A stretch of DNA of 64,000 bases, taken from contig NZ_VLTK01000005.1 of NCBI RefSeq assembly GCF_007558825.1, positions 280,755-344,754 on the forward strand. Reading direction: 5' to 3'. Shown one piece after another: positions 8,937 through 18,273 of this stretch. The notes under the pieces were generated by a model that searched no databases, was not told the origin of the DNA, and saw only the letters and a list, made by a program, of their open reading frames with translations. Every line of letters starts with the position of its first letter. Within the stretch, counting starts at the first letter, position 1. This DNA is from Brevibacterium aurantiacum. GTDB lineage: Bacteria > Actinomycetota > Actinomycetes > Actinomycetales > Brevibacteriaceae. A program made the position numbers and the translations under genes.

Positions 8937-10952
8937 GTGACGATCCTCTATTCCATCGGGCTGGGCGTCCTCAGCGCACTTATCGTCGGCTTCCTCGTCC
9001 GGCGAATGATGTTCACCGGCACGGGTGCAGCTCGCAATACCATCGTTTCCCTCGCCATGGGGCTCTCGATCTGGCCGATCACCCTCCAGGCGTATCGTCT
9101 TCTGGGTATCGCAGAGGGCGGGCAGTATCCGACCCTCGACATGAGCTTCCCGGCGATCATGGTCTTTCTCCTGCTGTTCGCCTGGTTCATCGTCATCCAA
9201 ATGTTCGTGCTCCTGGCCATCGAGCTCGTTCTACCGACAGGATCGCTGAGTTCGCTGCTGCGGTCGGCGCCGAAGATCCCCACCTGGTATCGCAGGCTCA
9301 ATCGCCTGGCCCAGATCCAGAAGATCCTCATCCAGTTCGGACTCTCCCGCTACCTCAAGCCCCGGATTCCGACCTTGCGAGTGTCCCTGCGCGAGGTCGC
9401 GTCGACCACGCGTGACGCGCTCGCCGCTGCTGGCGTCACCTTCATCAAGCTCGGCCAGTTCATCGCCACCCGTGGTGACATGATCCCGCACGAATTCGTC
9501 GAAGAGTTCTCTACTTTGCAGGCGGGTGTACCGCCGGTGCCGTTCAGTGAGGTCAAGGGCCAGCTCGAAGCACAGTGGGGCAGGCCCGTCGCCGAGGTGT
9601 TCGCAGAGTTCGACGAGGTCCCCTTCGCTGCCGCTTCGGTCGCACAGGTCCACCGAGCCGTCACCTGGGACGGTCGTGTCGTCGCCGTGAAGGTGCAGAG
9701 GCCGAAGATTCGTAAACAGGTCAGAGCCGACTGCGATATCGTCCTCACCCTGGCCGATCGCCTCGAACGCTCCACCGATTGGGCGAGCAGGGTCGGCATT
9801 GGGAAGCTTGCCCGCAGCTTCGTCGATTCCCTGCAGGGAGAACTCGACTACCGCGGGGAGTTGTCCCACATCGAGGCTTTGCGCACAGCCGACGAGACGG
9901 GCCGATCCACCTCGGGGACGGACTCCATGGTGCGCATCCCACGGGTGTACAAGGAGTACTCCGGTGAGTACGTCATCGTCATGGACCTCATCGAGGGTGT
10001 TCCGCTCTCACATGCCACCGAGGTTATCGAGAATCTTTCGGAGCTGGCCAGAAACGAGATCGCTCAGGATCTCTTCCTCATGGTCGTCCGGCAGGTGCTG
10101 GGCAAGGGCATCTTCCACGCCGACCTGCACCCGGGCAACATTGTCATTTCACCAGCAGGGAGAGCCGGCCTCGTCGACTTTGGGGCCGTCGGGCGCATCG
10201 ACAAACGAGACCGCCGTGCCATTGCCTTGCTGCTCATGGCCTTCGACTCGCAGAACTCGCAAGCGGCGACGGCCGCAATACTCGACCTCCTCGGCACACC
10301 CAGTGACATCAATCTTCGGGAGCTGCAGCGCGAGATCGGTCAGATCCTGCTCAAATACGGTGACGGCCTGCCGGGCTCGACCTCGGCGGCCCTGTTCGGG
10401 GAGCTCATCGACTTCGTCGTCGACTTCGGTTTCCCCATGCCCGCTTCGGTCGCCACTGCCTTCCGGGCGATCAGCACTCTCGAGGGGTCGATCACGAAGC
10501 TCAACCCCGAGCTCAACCTGCTCACTCTCGTGACGCAGAACGGACGCAGCCTTCTGCGTGAGGTCGGAGGGCTGGGAGTCGATCTGCAGGAGACGGCACT
10601 CTACGCGGCCGCCGTCGGCCCGCAGATCGCAGAGCTGCCCGGGCAGCTCTCACGCATCGCCGGCCACCTGCAGGACGGTACCCTCGACGTCGGCACGAGC
10701 GGCCTGAATATTTCGATGATCAAGGGGCTGCTCAAGTCCACGGTTGAACAGTTCATCCAAGTGATTGTGTCCACGGCCCTCATCCTTGGGGGAGTGATCC
10801 TCATGGCGGCCGACTTCGGTCCGCCGCTGGCGCCCGAGCTCAAGCTGTTCACGTACTTCGGAGCCTGGGTGCTGCTGGTCGGCAGCGTCATAGCGGCGAT
10901 GGTGCTGGCACCGGCGCTGCGACAGCGGATGGTGTGGGAAGGCCTGGGGTAA
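8937..10952 (+). CDS. ABC1/AarF/UbiB family atypical kinase, membrane-anchored
   Basis: A 671-aa protein of the UbiB/ADCK family. Three predicted membrane helices occupy residues 1-100. The family hallmarks follow: K171-x-G-Q174, the alanine-rich loop AAASVAQVHR at 231-240, VAVKVQRP with the predicted lysine K252, HADLHPGN and the metal-binding VDFGAVG. Two more membrane helices are at the C-terminus. The GTG start at 8937 has AGAAGGG upstream. Family members support quinone or lipid metabolism; no partner gene is nearby, so the specific role stays open. Confidence 0.87.
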   Translation: MTILYSIGLGVLSALIVGFLVRRMMFTGTGAARNTIVSLAMGLSIWPITLQAYRLLGIAEGGQYPTLDMSFPAIMVFLLLFAWFIVIQMFVLLAIELVLPTGSLSSLLRSAPKIPTWYRRLNRLAQIQKILIQFGLSRYLKPRIPTLRVSLREVASTTRDALAAAGVTFIKLGQFIATRGDMIPHEFVEEFSTLQAGVPPVPFSEVKGQLEAQWGRPVAEVFAEFDEVPFAAASVAQVHRAVTWDGRVVAVKVQRPKIRKQVRADCDIVLTLADRLERSTDWASRVGIGKLARSFVDSLQGELDYRGELSHIEALRTADETGRSTSGTDSMVRIPRVYKEYSGEYVIVMDLIEGVPLSHATEVIENLSELARNEIAQDLFLMVVRQVLGKGIFHADLHPGNIVISPAGRAGLVDFGAVGRIDKRDRRAIALLLMAFDSQNSQAATAAILDLLGTPSDINLRELQREIGQILLKYGDGLPGSTSAALFGELIDFVVDFGFPMPASVATAFRAISTLEGSITKLNPELNLLTLVTQNGRSLLREVGGLGVDLQETALYAAAVGPQIAELPGQLSRIAGHLQDGTLDVGTSGLNISMIKGLLKSTVEQFIQVIVSTALILGGVILMAADFGPPLAPELKLFTYFGAWVLLVGSVIAAMVLAPALRQRMVWEGLG

Positions 10953-11050
10953 TCCAAGGCGGCCTGACACCGTGTGGCTGGTTTGTTCCCATAGTCGTGG
11001 AGTGACGGCGGTGCACTGCAAGCGGAATGGCACTCGCTAGGATGATCGAC

Positions 11051-11953
11051 ATGACGGACACAGACCACACGACAGGAACGGCGCGCATCAGCGACACCGC
11101 ACTTATCTTCGAAGGCGGCGGTATGCGAGCGTCTCTGACAAGCGGGATGGTCGTCACGTTGCTTGGCGCCGGTCTGGACTTCGACTGGGTCGCAGGGATC
11201 AGCGCCGGAGCGTCGAATGCGGTGAACTATCTGTCCGGTGACGCACGTCGGGCGCGCAGATCATTTGTCGACTTTGCTGCGGATGAGCAATTCGGCGGTC
11301 TGCGTTACTTTGCCCGCGGGCAGGGCATGTTCAACGCGGAGTACATCTACCAGGAGGCCGGCGGTCCCGAAGAGGCCCTGCCCTTTGATTGGGCGTCTTT
11401 CCAGTCGAGTTCTGCCGACATGCGAATCATCGCGTTTGACGCAGTGACAGGTGAGGACGTCGTGTGGTCGCGCAAGGACACACCCCACATCGAAGATCTC
11501 ATGGTTCGCGTCCGTGCCTCCTCGACGATGCCGGGTCTCATGCCTCCGGTCCACCTGAACGGACACGTCTACGTCGACGGCGCGATGGGCGAAGATGGCG
11601 GAATCGCGTTGAGCCAGGCCCAGCGCGAAGGCTTCGAAAAATTCGTCATCGTCCTCACACAGGAGCGCTCATACCGGAAGGTACCGCAGCGTTTTCCCGC
11701 CATCTACCGAAGCATCTTTCGTCGGTACCCGGCGGTGGGCGAGGCGCTGCTCACCCGATGGAAGCGCTACAACGAAACGCGTGACCGCATCTTTGCTCTC
11801 GAAGCCGAGGGGCGGGCTCACGTCTTTGCTCCGGAACGGATGCCGGTTGACAACGGCACCCGAGATCTCTCGCGCCTCGCCGCGGCTCATCGCATGGGGC
11901 TGTCTCAGTCACGCCGCGAGTTGCCGGCGATGCGCGAGTTCCTCGGGGTGTGA
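11051..11953 (+). CDS. Patatin-like phospholipase family protein
   Basis: A patatin-type lipid acyl hydrolase of about 300 aa, probably cytoplasmic because no signal peptide is seen. The oxyanion hole GGGMRA, the nucleophile elbow GISAG and the catalytic aspartate in VDGAMG are all present, so the Ser-Asp dyad is intact. The C-terminal half resembles bacterial YjjU/RssA-like proteins. The ATG at 11051 has AGGA eight bases upstream; in-frame starts at 11027 and 11042 are possible. It stands alone between a UbiB-like gene and a convergent dehydrogenase gene. Confidence 0.83.
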   Translation: MTDTDHTTGTARISDTALIFEGGGMRASLTSGMVVTLLGAGLDFDWVAGISAGASNAVNYLSGDARRARRSFVDFAADEQFGGLRYFARGQGMFNAEYIYQEAGGPEEALPFDWASFQSSSADMRIIAFDAVTGEDVVWSRKDTPHIEDLMVRVRASSTMPGLMPPVHLNGHVYVDGAMGEDGGIALSQAQREGFEKFVIVLTQERSYRKVPQRFPAIYRSIFRRYPAVGEALLTRWKRYNETRDRIFALEAEGRAHVFAPERMPVDNGTRDLSRLAAAHRMGLSQSRRELPAMREFLGV

Positions 11954-12074
11954 GCAGCGAATTGCTACGCGAACGACAGCTTTTCGCAACACGATTCCGC
12001 GTGGAAACGGAGCCCACTTCTGCGTAGTTCCACGAGAACCGCCATTAAAGGTTTCTACATCGCGACGGGTAATC

Positions 12075-13394
12075 TCACCCCAGAGACAAACGACCAATCA
12101 TTGCAGCTTGCAGAATTGACTCTGCTCCTGAAGTGTCGAGCAAGATGGGATTGTTGTCGCAGAGCCGCTTGGAGGCGACCCCCTTCTCTGCAGCCGACCC
12201 AATCGTGGCGGGATCGAAGCCGATCTGGCTCAGAGCGCTCGGAATTTCTATTCCCGACAGATACAGCTGTACGAGACGGGGTGCTGCGGCCGCTAGTTGT
12301 TCTTCTTGGTTTCCGCCTGCGCTCGTTCCGTTGCTGGCAGCGAGGATAAGCGCATGATCCGCTTGTGAGACACTTGCCGACAAGATGTCGTCCGCAATGA
12401 CACTTCTTCCGATGATCCGAGCAATCTCTGCGTATTCCGGAATTCGAGCCTGACAGTTGAACTCCATCACGTATGGCATGAGCAGTCCGGTTCCGACCCC
12501 GTGTGGTGTGCGTGTCGCAGCTCCGACGGGGTACTGAAGAGCATGAGCGGCGGCGTTGCCCGCAGTGCCAAAAGCCAGTCCACCTAGGAGCGCGCCGTAC
12601 ATCACTTGTGTGCGCGCATGCAGCGAATCCGGTTCCCGATAAGCTCCCAGGAGCCCGTCGCTGATGGACTGAATTCCTTCAAGGGCCAAAGAGTTTGTGA
12701 GCTTGCTTTGCCCTATAGCTACGCGGCTTGCCAAGAGATCGGGATGGCTGTCTCTCCTGACGGCGGTGTATGACTCTATGCAGTGGGTGAGTGCATCGGC
12801 ACCGGAAGCCGCGGTTACCGAGGGCGGACAGGTGAGTGTCAGTTCGGGGTCGCAGAGTGCCACTGTAGGAATTAGATAGGGACTCGAAACTCCTGCCTTC
12901 ACGCCTTGCTCTGTGTCTGTCAGCACAGCGACAGGGGTGACCTCTGAACCTGTTCCGGCTGTCGTTGGAATAGCCACGATCGGGAGAATAGGTCCTGGGA
13001 CTGCGAACTCTCCGAAGTACTGTTTGACGTCCCCTGGGTGGGCGAGCAGACACGAGACAAGTTTCGCCAGGTCAATACTCGAACCTCCGCCAATTGCCAC
13101 TACCGCATCTGTCGAATGCCTCTTGGCGGCCGACACAGCAGCAGCGATGTCTTCTATTGGCAGCTCGGGTGAGACGTCACTGAATACCTCTACTTCAATG
13201 CCGCTGTCGGCAACGTTGTTCATCAGTGTGCTCACTTCCGGGTGCGTGACCATCGAAGGATCAACGCAGAAGAAGACTCGGGTCCCGAGAGTATTGAGGA
13301 TTTTTGGAAGACTATGGCGCTGACCTGTACCGAAGATGATCTCTCGTGGCGCTCGGAATCCCGCAAATAGTCGGTTACATTTGAGTTCAGACAT
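12075..13394 (-). CDS. Iron-containing alcohol dehydrogenase (group III)
   Basis: An NAD(P)-dependent dehydrogenase of the group III family, 439 aa from the start chosen here; an ATG at 13403 is a near alternative. The cofactor motif GGGSSIDLAK, the segments DALTHCIESYTA and HALQYPVGA, and PHGVGTGLLMP with iron-ligand histidines are present. The protein is longer than the usual 380-400 aa, mainly at the C-terminus. An MHS-type transporter gene lies 183 bp upstream on the same strand, suggesting a small uptake and oxidation unit. Maleylacetate reductase-like or alcohol substrates are both possible. Confidence 0.83.
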   Translation of the reverse strand: MSELKCNRLFAGFRAPREIIFGTGQRHSLPKILNTLGTRVFFCVDPSMVTHPEVSTLMNNVADSGIEVEVFSDVSPELPIEDIAAAVSAAKRHSTDAVVAIGGGSSIDLAKLVSCLLAHPGDVKQYFGEFAVPGPILPIVAIPTTAGTGSEVTPVAVLTDTEQGVKAGVSSPYLIPTVALCDPELTLTCPPSVTAASGADALTHCIESYTAVRRDSHPDLLASRVAIGQSKLTNSLALEGIQSISDGLLGAYREPDSLHARTQVMYGALLGGLAFGTAGNAAAHALQYPVGAATRTPHGVGTGLLMPYVMEFNCQARIPEYAEIARIIGRSVIADDILSASVSQADHALILAASNGTSAGGNQEEQLAAAAPRLVQLYLSGIEIPSALSQIGFDPATIGSAAEKGVASKRLCDNNPILLDTSGAESILQAAMIGRLSLG

Positions 13395-13577
13395 TGGTTC
13401 CATTCCATTCTCGCTAGGGTCGCTTTTCGTTAGATCCTGTATCGATTTTTGCCTAAGCACCGTTACCGTTCTCAAACTCATACAGATCACTGGTTGATCT
13501 GTCGGCGCCCCTGTGCCCAGTAGAGAGTAGACAGTAAGTACAATGCGTGTGGCTATCTGTCACCGCATCACAATTAC

Positions 13578-15005
13578 TCATCCAGCGTGTCCCCTGCCGC
13601 CGTCCAGATTCGATTCTTGTCTCGATTCATCGACTGTCACATCATTTTCCGTAACACCGACGGCACGAATATCACGGTCGCGGATCAACCATGTACAGGC
13701 GAGAGTTACGGCACAGGAGAAGACTACATAGGCCAATGCAGCATTGAGGCCAAATCCACCAACGAACCATGTAAGGATAAATGGGGTCATGCCGGAAGCG
13801 ATGATTCCAGAAACCTGATAGACAATTGAAATCCCCGTGTACCGGGTCGCGGGTGGGAAAAGCTCGGCATAGAATGCCGCCATCGGACCATACATCAGTG
13901 GATAGACAACGCCAAGAGCAACGACTAGTACTGCGGTAAGCGCCAGCCATGAACCCGTTTGAATAGCCCAGAAGGCCGGATATACGATCGCGACAAGTGC
14001 CAATGCTCCGCTGCCGAAAACCACACGACGCGGAATTGCGTCCGAAACTCGACCCCACACAGGTATAAAGATCGCCAAAATGACTGCTGAGATCATGAGA
14101 GATAACAAAACCTCAAGTTGCGAAAATCCGACAGTGCCTGTCGCGAATGCAATAATGAATACTGCCAAAAGATTATATGCGACACCCTCGGCGTAGCGAG
14201 TCCCCATTCCTAGCAGCAAATGCCGACGCGACAGTCGGTCTTTGAGCAACTCGGCAAGAGGGATTTTGCGTTCTACGCTATCCACTTTTTTCTGCGCGGC
14301 ACGGAAACTGGGAGTCTCTGCAATTTTCGAACGAAGATAGACTCCCACAACGACCAGCAGAATGCTGACGAAGAAGGCAATGCGCCACCCCCACGCGAGG
14401 AATGCTTCATCCGACATAAACACGTTAAGGAGTGTGAACGCGCCTGTGCCCAACAAGAGGCCAAAGGCGAGACCCATCTGAGGAAAACTGCCGAAGAATC
14501 CTCGTCTGGTCTTAGGCGCGTACTCAACGCTCAACAGCACTGCGCCTCCCCACTCGCCGCCGATCGCGATTCCTTGAGCGATCCGCAAGAGGATGAGCGT
14601 GATGGGCGCCCAAATTCCGATCTGCTCGTACGTGGGAATCGCGCCGATCAGGAACGTAGCGATGCCCATAATGTACATGGTCGTTACTAGAGTCCTCTTG
14701 CGCCCTATCCGGTCGCCCAGGTGGCCGAAGACCAATCCCCCCAACGGGCGGGCCAAGAAGCCCACAGCGAAAGTTCCGTAAGATAGCAGCAGCCCGATAG
14801 TGCTGTCACCGGTCGGGAAGTACAGACGGTCGAATACTAGACCTGCAGCCGTGCCGTAGAGGAAGAAGTCGTACCATTCGATGGTCGTGCCGATTGTCGA
14901 CGATGACACCGCTGTCCGAACGTCTTTCTTGGACACGCGGTGAGTGTCGTCGGTCATTTCAGTCTGGCGGAGGCCGCCAGCGTCAGTTGCTGGTTCCTGT
15001 TGCAT
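13578..15005 (-). CDS. MFS transporter, metabolite:H+ symporter (MHS) type
   Basis: A 475-aa, 12-helix transporter. The MHS signature WYDFFLYGTAAGLVF and the loop motif GHLGDRIGRKR place it with shikimate, alpha-ketoglutarate and proline/betaine symporters. The start at 15005 is supported by TTGGAGAA upstream. The N-terminus has about 35 polar residues before the first helix. It is co-directional with the iron alcohol dehydrogenase, so it may import that enzyme's substrate or a precursor. The ligand is not readable from the sequence. Confidence 0.83.
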   Translation of the reverse strand: MQQEPATDAGGLRQTEMTDDTHRVSKKDVRTAVSSSTIGTTIEWYDFFLYGTAAGLVFDRLYFPTGDSTIGLLLSYGTFAVGFLARPLGGLVFGHLGDRIGRKRTLVTTMYIMGIATFLIGAIPTYEQIGIWAPITLILLRIAQGIAIGGEWGGAVLLSVEYAPKTRRGFFGSFPQMGLAFGLLLGTGAFTLLNVFMSDEAFLAWGWRIAFFVSILLVVVGVYLRSKIAETPSFRAAQKKVDSVERKIPLAELLKDRLSRRHLLLGMGTRYAEGVAYNLLAVFIIAFATGTVGFSQLEVLLSLMISAVILAIFIPVWGRVSDAIPRRVVFGSGALALVAIVYPAFWAIQTGSWLALTAVLVVALGVVYPLMYGPMAAFYAELFPPATRYTGISIVYQVSGIIASGMTPFILTWFVGGFGLNAALAYVVFSCAVTLACTWLIRDRDIRAVGVTENDVTVDESRQESNLDGGRGHAG

Positions 15006-15318
15006 ATCACGTTCTCCAATTCGAGATGGAGCAGTGCGGGGAGTCGACGCCGTTCATCGTTCTGAGTTGCATCTTTGCACTGCGGATCGTTACGACTCTG
15101 GCCGACTGCTTCGGCTTGGTCTAGGAACGCCTCCGGCACTCATCCCACCACCGAGACGGGACAGCGAGAGTAGAAACGGGAAAGCCTCGACATCAATGCA
15201 CTGATGAGGCTGGGTCAGAAGAATCGGTCACGATGTGCGGTTGCCGAGGCTGGCAGAGGTGGTGGCAGCTCAATCGGGGACACCTTGTGATCCGGGGGAC
15301 AGGATGTCGAGTGTCCCG
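15006..15318. other. Intergenic stretch without a supported gene
   Basis: It holds the leader of the MHS transporter gene (TTGGAGAA ribosome site just above 15005). No reading frame with a convincing family signature is seen, and the rest shows no repeat or clear promoter. Confidence 0.5.
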
Positions 15319-15369
15319 GGAGGTGTTCGGTCACCGAGACTCTAGCGTCGTCGGTGCCCGAACATCTCC
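15319..15369 (-). terminator. Two-tier hairpin terminator downstream of xsc
   Basis: The outer arms 15319-15330 and 15358-15369 match at 11 of 12 positions, and an inner perfect 6-bp stem is at 332-337/351-356 (offsets within 15 kb). It sits 30 bp past the xsc stop on the minus strand. There is no strong U-tract. Confidence 0.6.
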
Positions 15370-15398
15370 ACAGGCTAGACTCCTGAAGGGTCAGACCC

Positions 15399-17219
15399 TC
15401 ACACGAAGTCCTTGTACTTGTCGAGCGTGCGAACCGGCTTGCGCAGAGCGTCGCGGCGGAAGGGATCTCCCAGTTCCTTGGTGCACATGATTTCGATGAC
15501 GGTGGTCTTGCCCTCGTTCATCTGTGCCTCCACAGCCTTCTGCAGGGCAGGCCCGACCTCGTCGAGCTGGTCGACGACGACACCCTCGGCGCCCATCGAT
15601 TCGGCCATCGCAGCGAAGCTCTCACCGTTGTCTAGTTCACCTGCGATGAATCGACGGCCGTAGAACTCCACCTGGTTCTTCTTCTCTGCTCCCCACTGCC
15701 GGTTGCGGAAGACGACGGCGGTGACCGGGATGTCATGCCGGACTGCGGTGAGGATCTCCACCATGCTCATGGCCCAAGCACCGTCGCCGGCGTAGGCGAT
15801 GGCGGGACGCTCCGGAGCGGCGCGCTTGGCTCCGATCATCGTCGGCAGAGCATAGCCGCAGTTGCCGAAGCTCATCGGGGCGAAGAAGCTGCGAGGGCGT
15901 TCGAACCTCAGATAGCTGTGTGCGACCGAGTTGATGTTGCCGATATCGGTCGAGACCATGACATCGGCGGGCATCGCCTTCTCGAGTTCGCGGAGAACCT
16001 GTCGCGGATGGAGCCAGTTGCCCTCTTCCTTCTCTGCCTCGTCGATGGTGTCGAGGGAGAACTCGTCGCGCTCATGGGTCCACGAATCGAGTTCGGCCTC
16101 CCAGGCCTCCTTCTCGGCACGGATGAGCTCTGCTCGCTGCTCCTTCGTGGCATCGCTGGCGACGTCGCGATCGTTGAGCCGGGCGAGGAGCTCCTCGGCG
16201 ACGGCCTTGGCATCGCCGCAGATGCCGACATCGATCTTCTTGACCAAACCGAGCATCTTCTGATCGGCGTCGACCTGGATGATCTTGGCATTCGTGGGCC
16301 AGTAGTCGAATTCGTACTGGGGCAGTGTGCCGAACGGTCCGAGCCGGGTGCCGAGCGCGAGGACCACATCGGCCTGATTGATCAGGGTCATCCCGGCCTT
16401 CGAACCCTGATAGCCCAGCGGACCTGCCCACAGCGGATGGCTGGCCGGGAACGAGTCGTTGTGCTGATAGCTGTTGACCACTGGGGAACCGAGGCGCTGC
16501 GCCAAGGCGATGCACTCATCGACCCCATCGGCCATGACAACGCCGCCGCCGGAGACGATGACCGGATTCTTCGCCGAGGCGAGCAGCGCCGCAGCTTCCT
16601 CGAGGCTTTCGGCCCCGCCTGCGCCGCGATCGATCTTCTGCGGCTGGGGAATCTCAGGCGAGCATTCGCCGTAGAAGTAGTCGCGGGGGATGTTCAGCTG
16701 GGCCGGTCCCATCTCCGACTTCGCCCGATCGAAGCAGCGGGCCGTGAATTCCGACATGCGGGACGCATTGCTGACATGTCCTTGGTACTTCGTGAATTCC
16801 TGGAACATCGGCAGCTGATTGGCCTCTTGGAATCCGCCAAGACCGATCGAATTCGTTCCCGCCTCCGGGGTGACGATGACCACTGGGGAGTGCGCCCAGT
16901 AGGCGGCAGCGATTGCCGTCACGCAGTTCGAGATGCCGGGTCCGTTCTGCCCGGTGACGACGCCATGCCGGCCCGAGGCACGGGCGTAGCCGTCCGCCAT
17001 GTGTGCCGCGCCCTGTTCGTGGACCACGGGGATGAAATCGATGCCCGCGGGAGCGAAGATGTCCATCGCGTCCATGAACGCTGAGCCCATAATGCCGAAG
17101 ACGTCGGTGACGCCATTGGCCACCATCGTTTCGACGAATGCTTCGGACGATGTGATCTTCTGTGGTTTCGCAGCTTCGCTGAGTGCTGCCTTGTCGGTTC
17201 GATCGGCCAGTTCCGTCAT
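15399..17219 (-). CDS. xsc: Sulfoacetaldehyde acetyltransferase
   Basis: A thiamine diphosphate enzyme that converts sulfoacetaldehyde and phosphate to acetyl phosphate and sulfite, the desulfonation step of taurine breakdown. The 606-aa protein has the N-terminal Pyr domain (FGIMGSAFMDAMD, cofactor glutamate in HEQGAAHMADGYARA) and the C-terminal PP domain (AYAGDGAWAMS, then NRQWGAEKKN). Xsc-type segments seen include NGPGISN, QHNDSFPASH, GPLGYQGSKA and the C-terminal LGDPFRRDALRKPV. The ATG at 17219 has ACAGGAGACG upstream and is preferred over 17249. A pta gene and a class III aminotransferase gene nearby complete the pathway. Confidence 0.92.
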   Translation of the reverse strand: MTELADRTDKAALSEAAKPQKITSSEAFVETMVANGVTDVFGIMGSAFMDAMDIFAPAGIDFIPVVHEQGAAHMADGYARASGRHGVVTGQNGPGISNCVTAIAAAYWAHSPVVIVTPEAGTNSIGLGGFQEANQLPMFQEFTKYQGHVSNASRMSEFTARCFDRAKSEMGPAQLNIPRDYFYGECSPEIPQPQKIDRGAGGAESLEEAAALLASAKNPVIVSGGGVVMADGVDECIALAQRLGSPVVNSYQHNDSFPASHPLWAGPLGYQGSKAGMTLINQADVVLALGTRLGPFGTLPQYEFDYWPTNAKIIQVDADQKMLGLVKKIDVGICGDAKAVAEELLARLNDRDVASDATKEQRAELIRAEKEAWEAELDSWTHERDEFSLDTIDEAEKEEGNWLHPRQVLRELEKAMPADVMVSTDIGNINSVAHSYLRFERPRSFFAPMSFGNCGYALPTMIGAKRAAPERPAIAYAGDGAWAMSMVEILTAVRHDIPVTAVVFRNRQWGAEKKNQVEFYGRRFIAGELDNGESFAAMAESMGAEGVVVDQLDEVGPALQKAVEAQMNEGKTTVIEIMCTKELGDPFRRDALRKPVRTLDKYKDFV

Positions 17220-17313
17220 TGCAACGTCTCCTGTTCGTCGTCGGACCACTGCCTTGTGGTCTCGGATTTGTGTTCATATCACTTCGAAAAGCGGAACATG
17301 TTTGACGCTAGTG

Positions 17314-17390
17314 TTCGGAATCTGCCGTGTCAACAGAGTTCCGAAAAAGATTTCGTTTGGTACGATAATTCGGAACAATGAAATTCCGAA
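17314..17390. promoter_or_regulatory. Cluster of four TTCGGAA/TTCCGAA half-sites between xsc and iclR
   Basis: TTCGGAA is at 17314-17320 and 17369-17375; TTCCGAA is at 17339-17345 and 17384-17390, giving two inverted pairs with 18- and 8-bp spacers. A minus-strand -35 TTGACA (17328-17333) and weak -10 TAGCGT (17305-17310) are 17 bp apart, and the first half-site lies inside that spacer. This fits control of xsc and iclR by the IclR protein. Confidence 0.6.
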
Positions 17391-17408
17391 GGGGATGGGA
17401 GGGCGAGC

Positions 17409-18233
17409 ATGGATGACACAGCAGAGCCGACAATCGACGAGGGGCTCTCGCTTGCGGGCGAGACTCCTGCGCTGCGGCTGGTGTCCCTGCTGGAGTTCAT
17501 CTCCACCCGGGACCAGATCTTCACACTGCAGTCCCTGGTCGTGCAGACGGGCCTGCCCAAGCCCACACTGCATCGCATGCTCCAGCAGCTCGAGGGTGCA
17601 GGGCTGCTCACTCGACACAGCGATGGACGCCACTACGGCACTGGCGCCCGGCTCAGACGGATGGCAGAGGACGTTCTTCTCAATGATTCTCGGCAGGGTG
17701 CGAGGAGGATGATTCTGACTCAACTGGCCGAAGAGGTCGGCGAGAGCTGCAACCTCACTGCAGTCTCCGGCAATGACGTCATCTACCTCGATCGTGTGGA
17801 GACCTCCCACCCGCTGCGGGTGCATCTCGAGGCCGGCAGCCGGGTGCCCATCCATGCCTCGGCGAGTGGGAAGATGATCACCTCGCAATACGGAGACACC
17901 CCACGTCGCAGGCTTCTCACCAGTGCGCAGCTGAGGGCCTTCACCGCGAACACAGTCACGGACCCCGACGTGCTGGATGAGGAACTTGGCTCGGTCCGTC
18001 AGCTCGGCTATGCCCTCGACCGGCAGGAGTACCTTGAGGGACTCGTCTGCTTGGCGGTGCTCATCCCCACAGATATCGGACGCTCGAATCAGGCTCTGGC
18101 GATCCAGGCTCCCGTGATCCGCAAGTCGATCGACGACCTCGTCGAACTCCTGCCTGTGGTTCGTGCCGCAGCAAAACGCATGGCCGTTCTCAACGAGATC
18201 GATCGCGACGATGCGACCGCATCCTCGGCCTGA
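17409..18233 (+). CDS. IclR family transcriptional regulator
   Basis: A 274-aa regulator with an N-terminal winged helix (LRLVSLLEFIS, then TLQSLVVQTGLPKPTLHRML) and a C-terminal IclR effector domain with the DRVETSHPLRVHLEAGSR-type segment and PIHASASGK. The ATG at 17409 follows GGGAGGGCGAGC. It is divergent from xsc, with symmetric half-sites in between, so it probably controls sulfoacetaldehyde metabolism. The CobS-like gene follows 40 bp downstream and may be co-transcribed. Confidence 0.88.
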   Translation: MDDTAEPTIDEGLSLAGETPALRLVSLLEFISTRDQIFTLQSLVVQTGLPKPTLHRMLQQLEGAGLLTRHSDGRHYGTGARLRRMAEDVLLNDSRQGARRMILTQLAEEVGESCNLTAVSGNDVIYLDRVETSHPLRVHLEAGSRVPIHASASGKMITSQYGDTPRRRLLTSAQLRAFTANTVTDPDVLDEELGSVRQLGYALDRQEYLEGLVCLAVLIPTDIGRSNQALAIQAPVIRKSIDDLVELLPVVRAAAKRMAVLNEIDRDDATASSA

Positions 18234-18273
18234 ACCTCAGATACTCACGGACTGCGAAAGGACGGCGCATACT

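Noticed and set aside
15735..17084. Long plus-strand open frame of about 450 codons opposite xsc
   Set aside because: It mirrors the codon bias of the xsc gene, has no family motif, and xsc is certain on the other strand.
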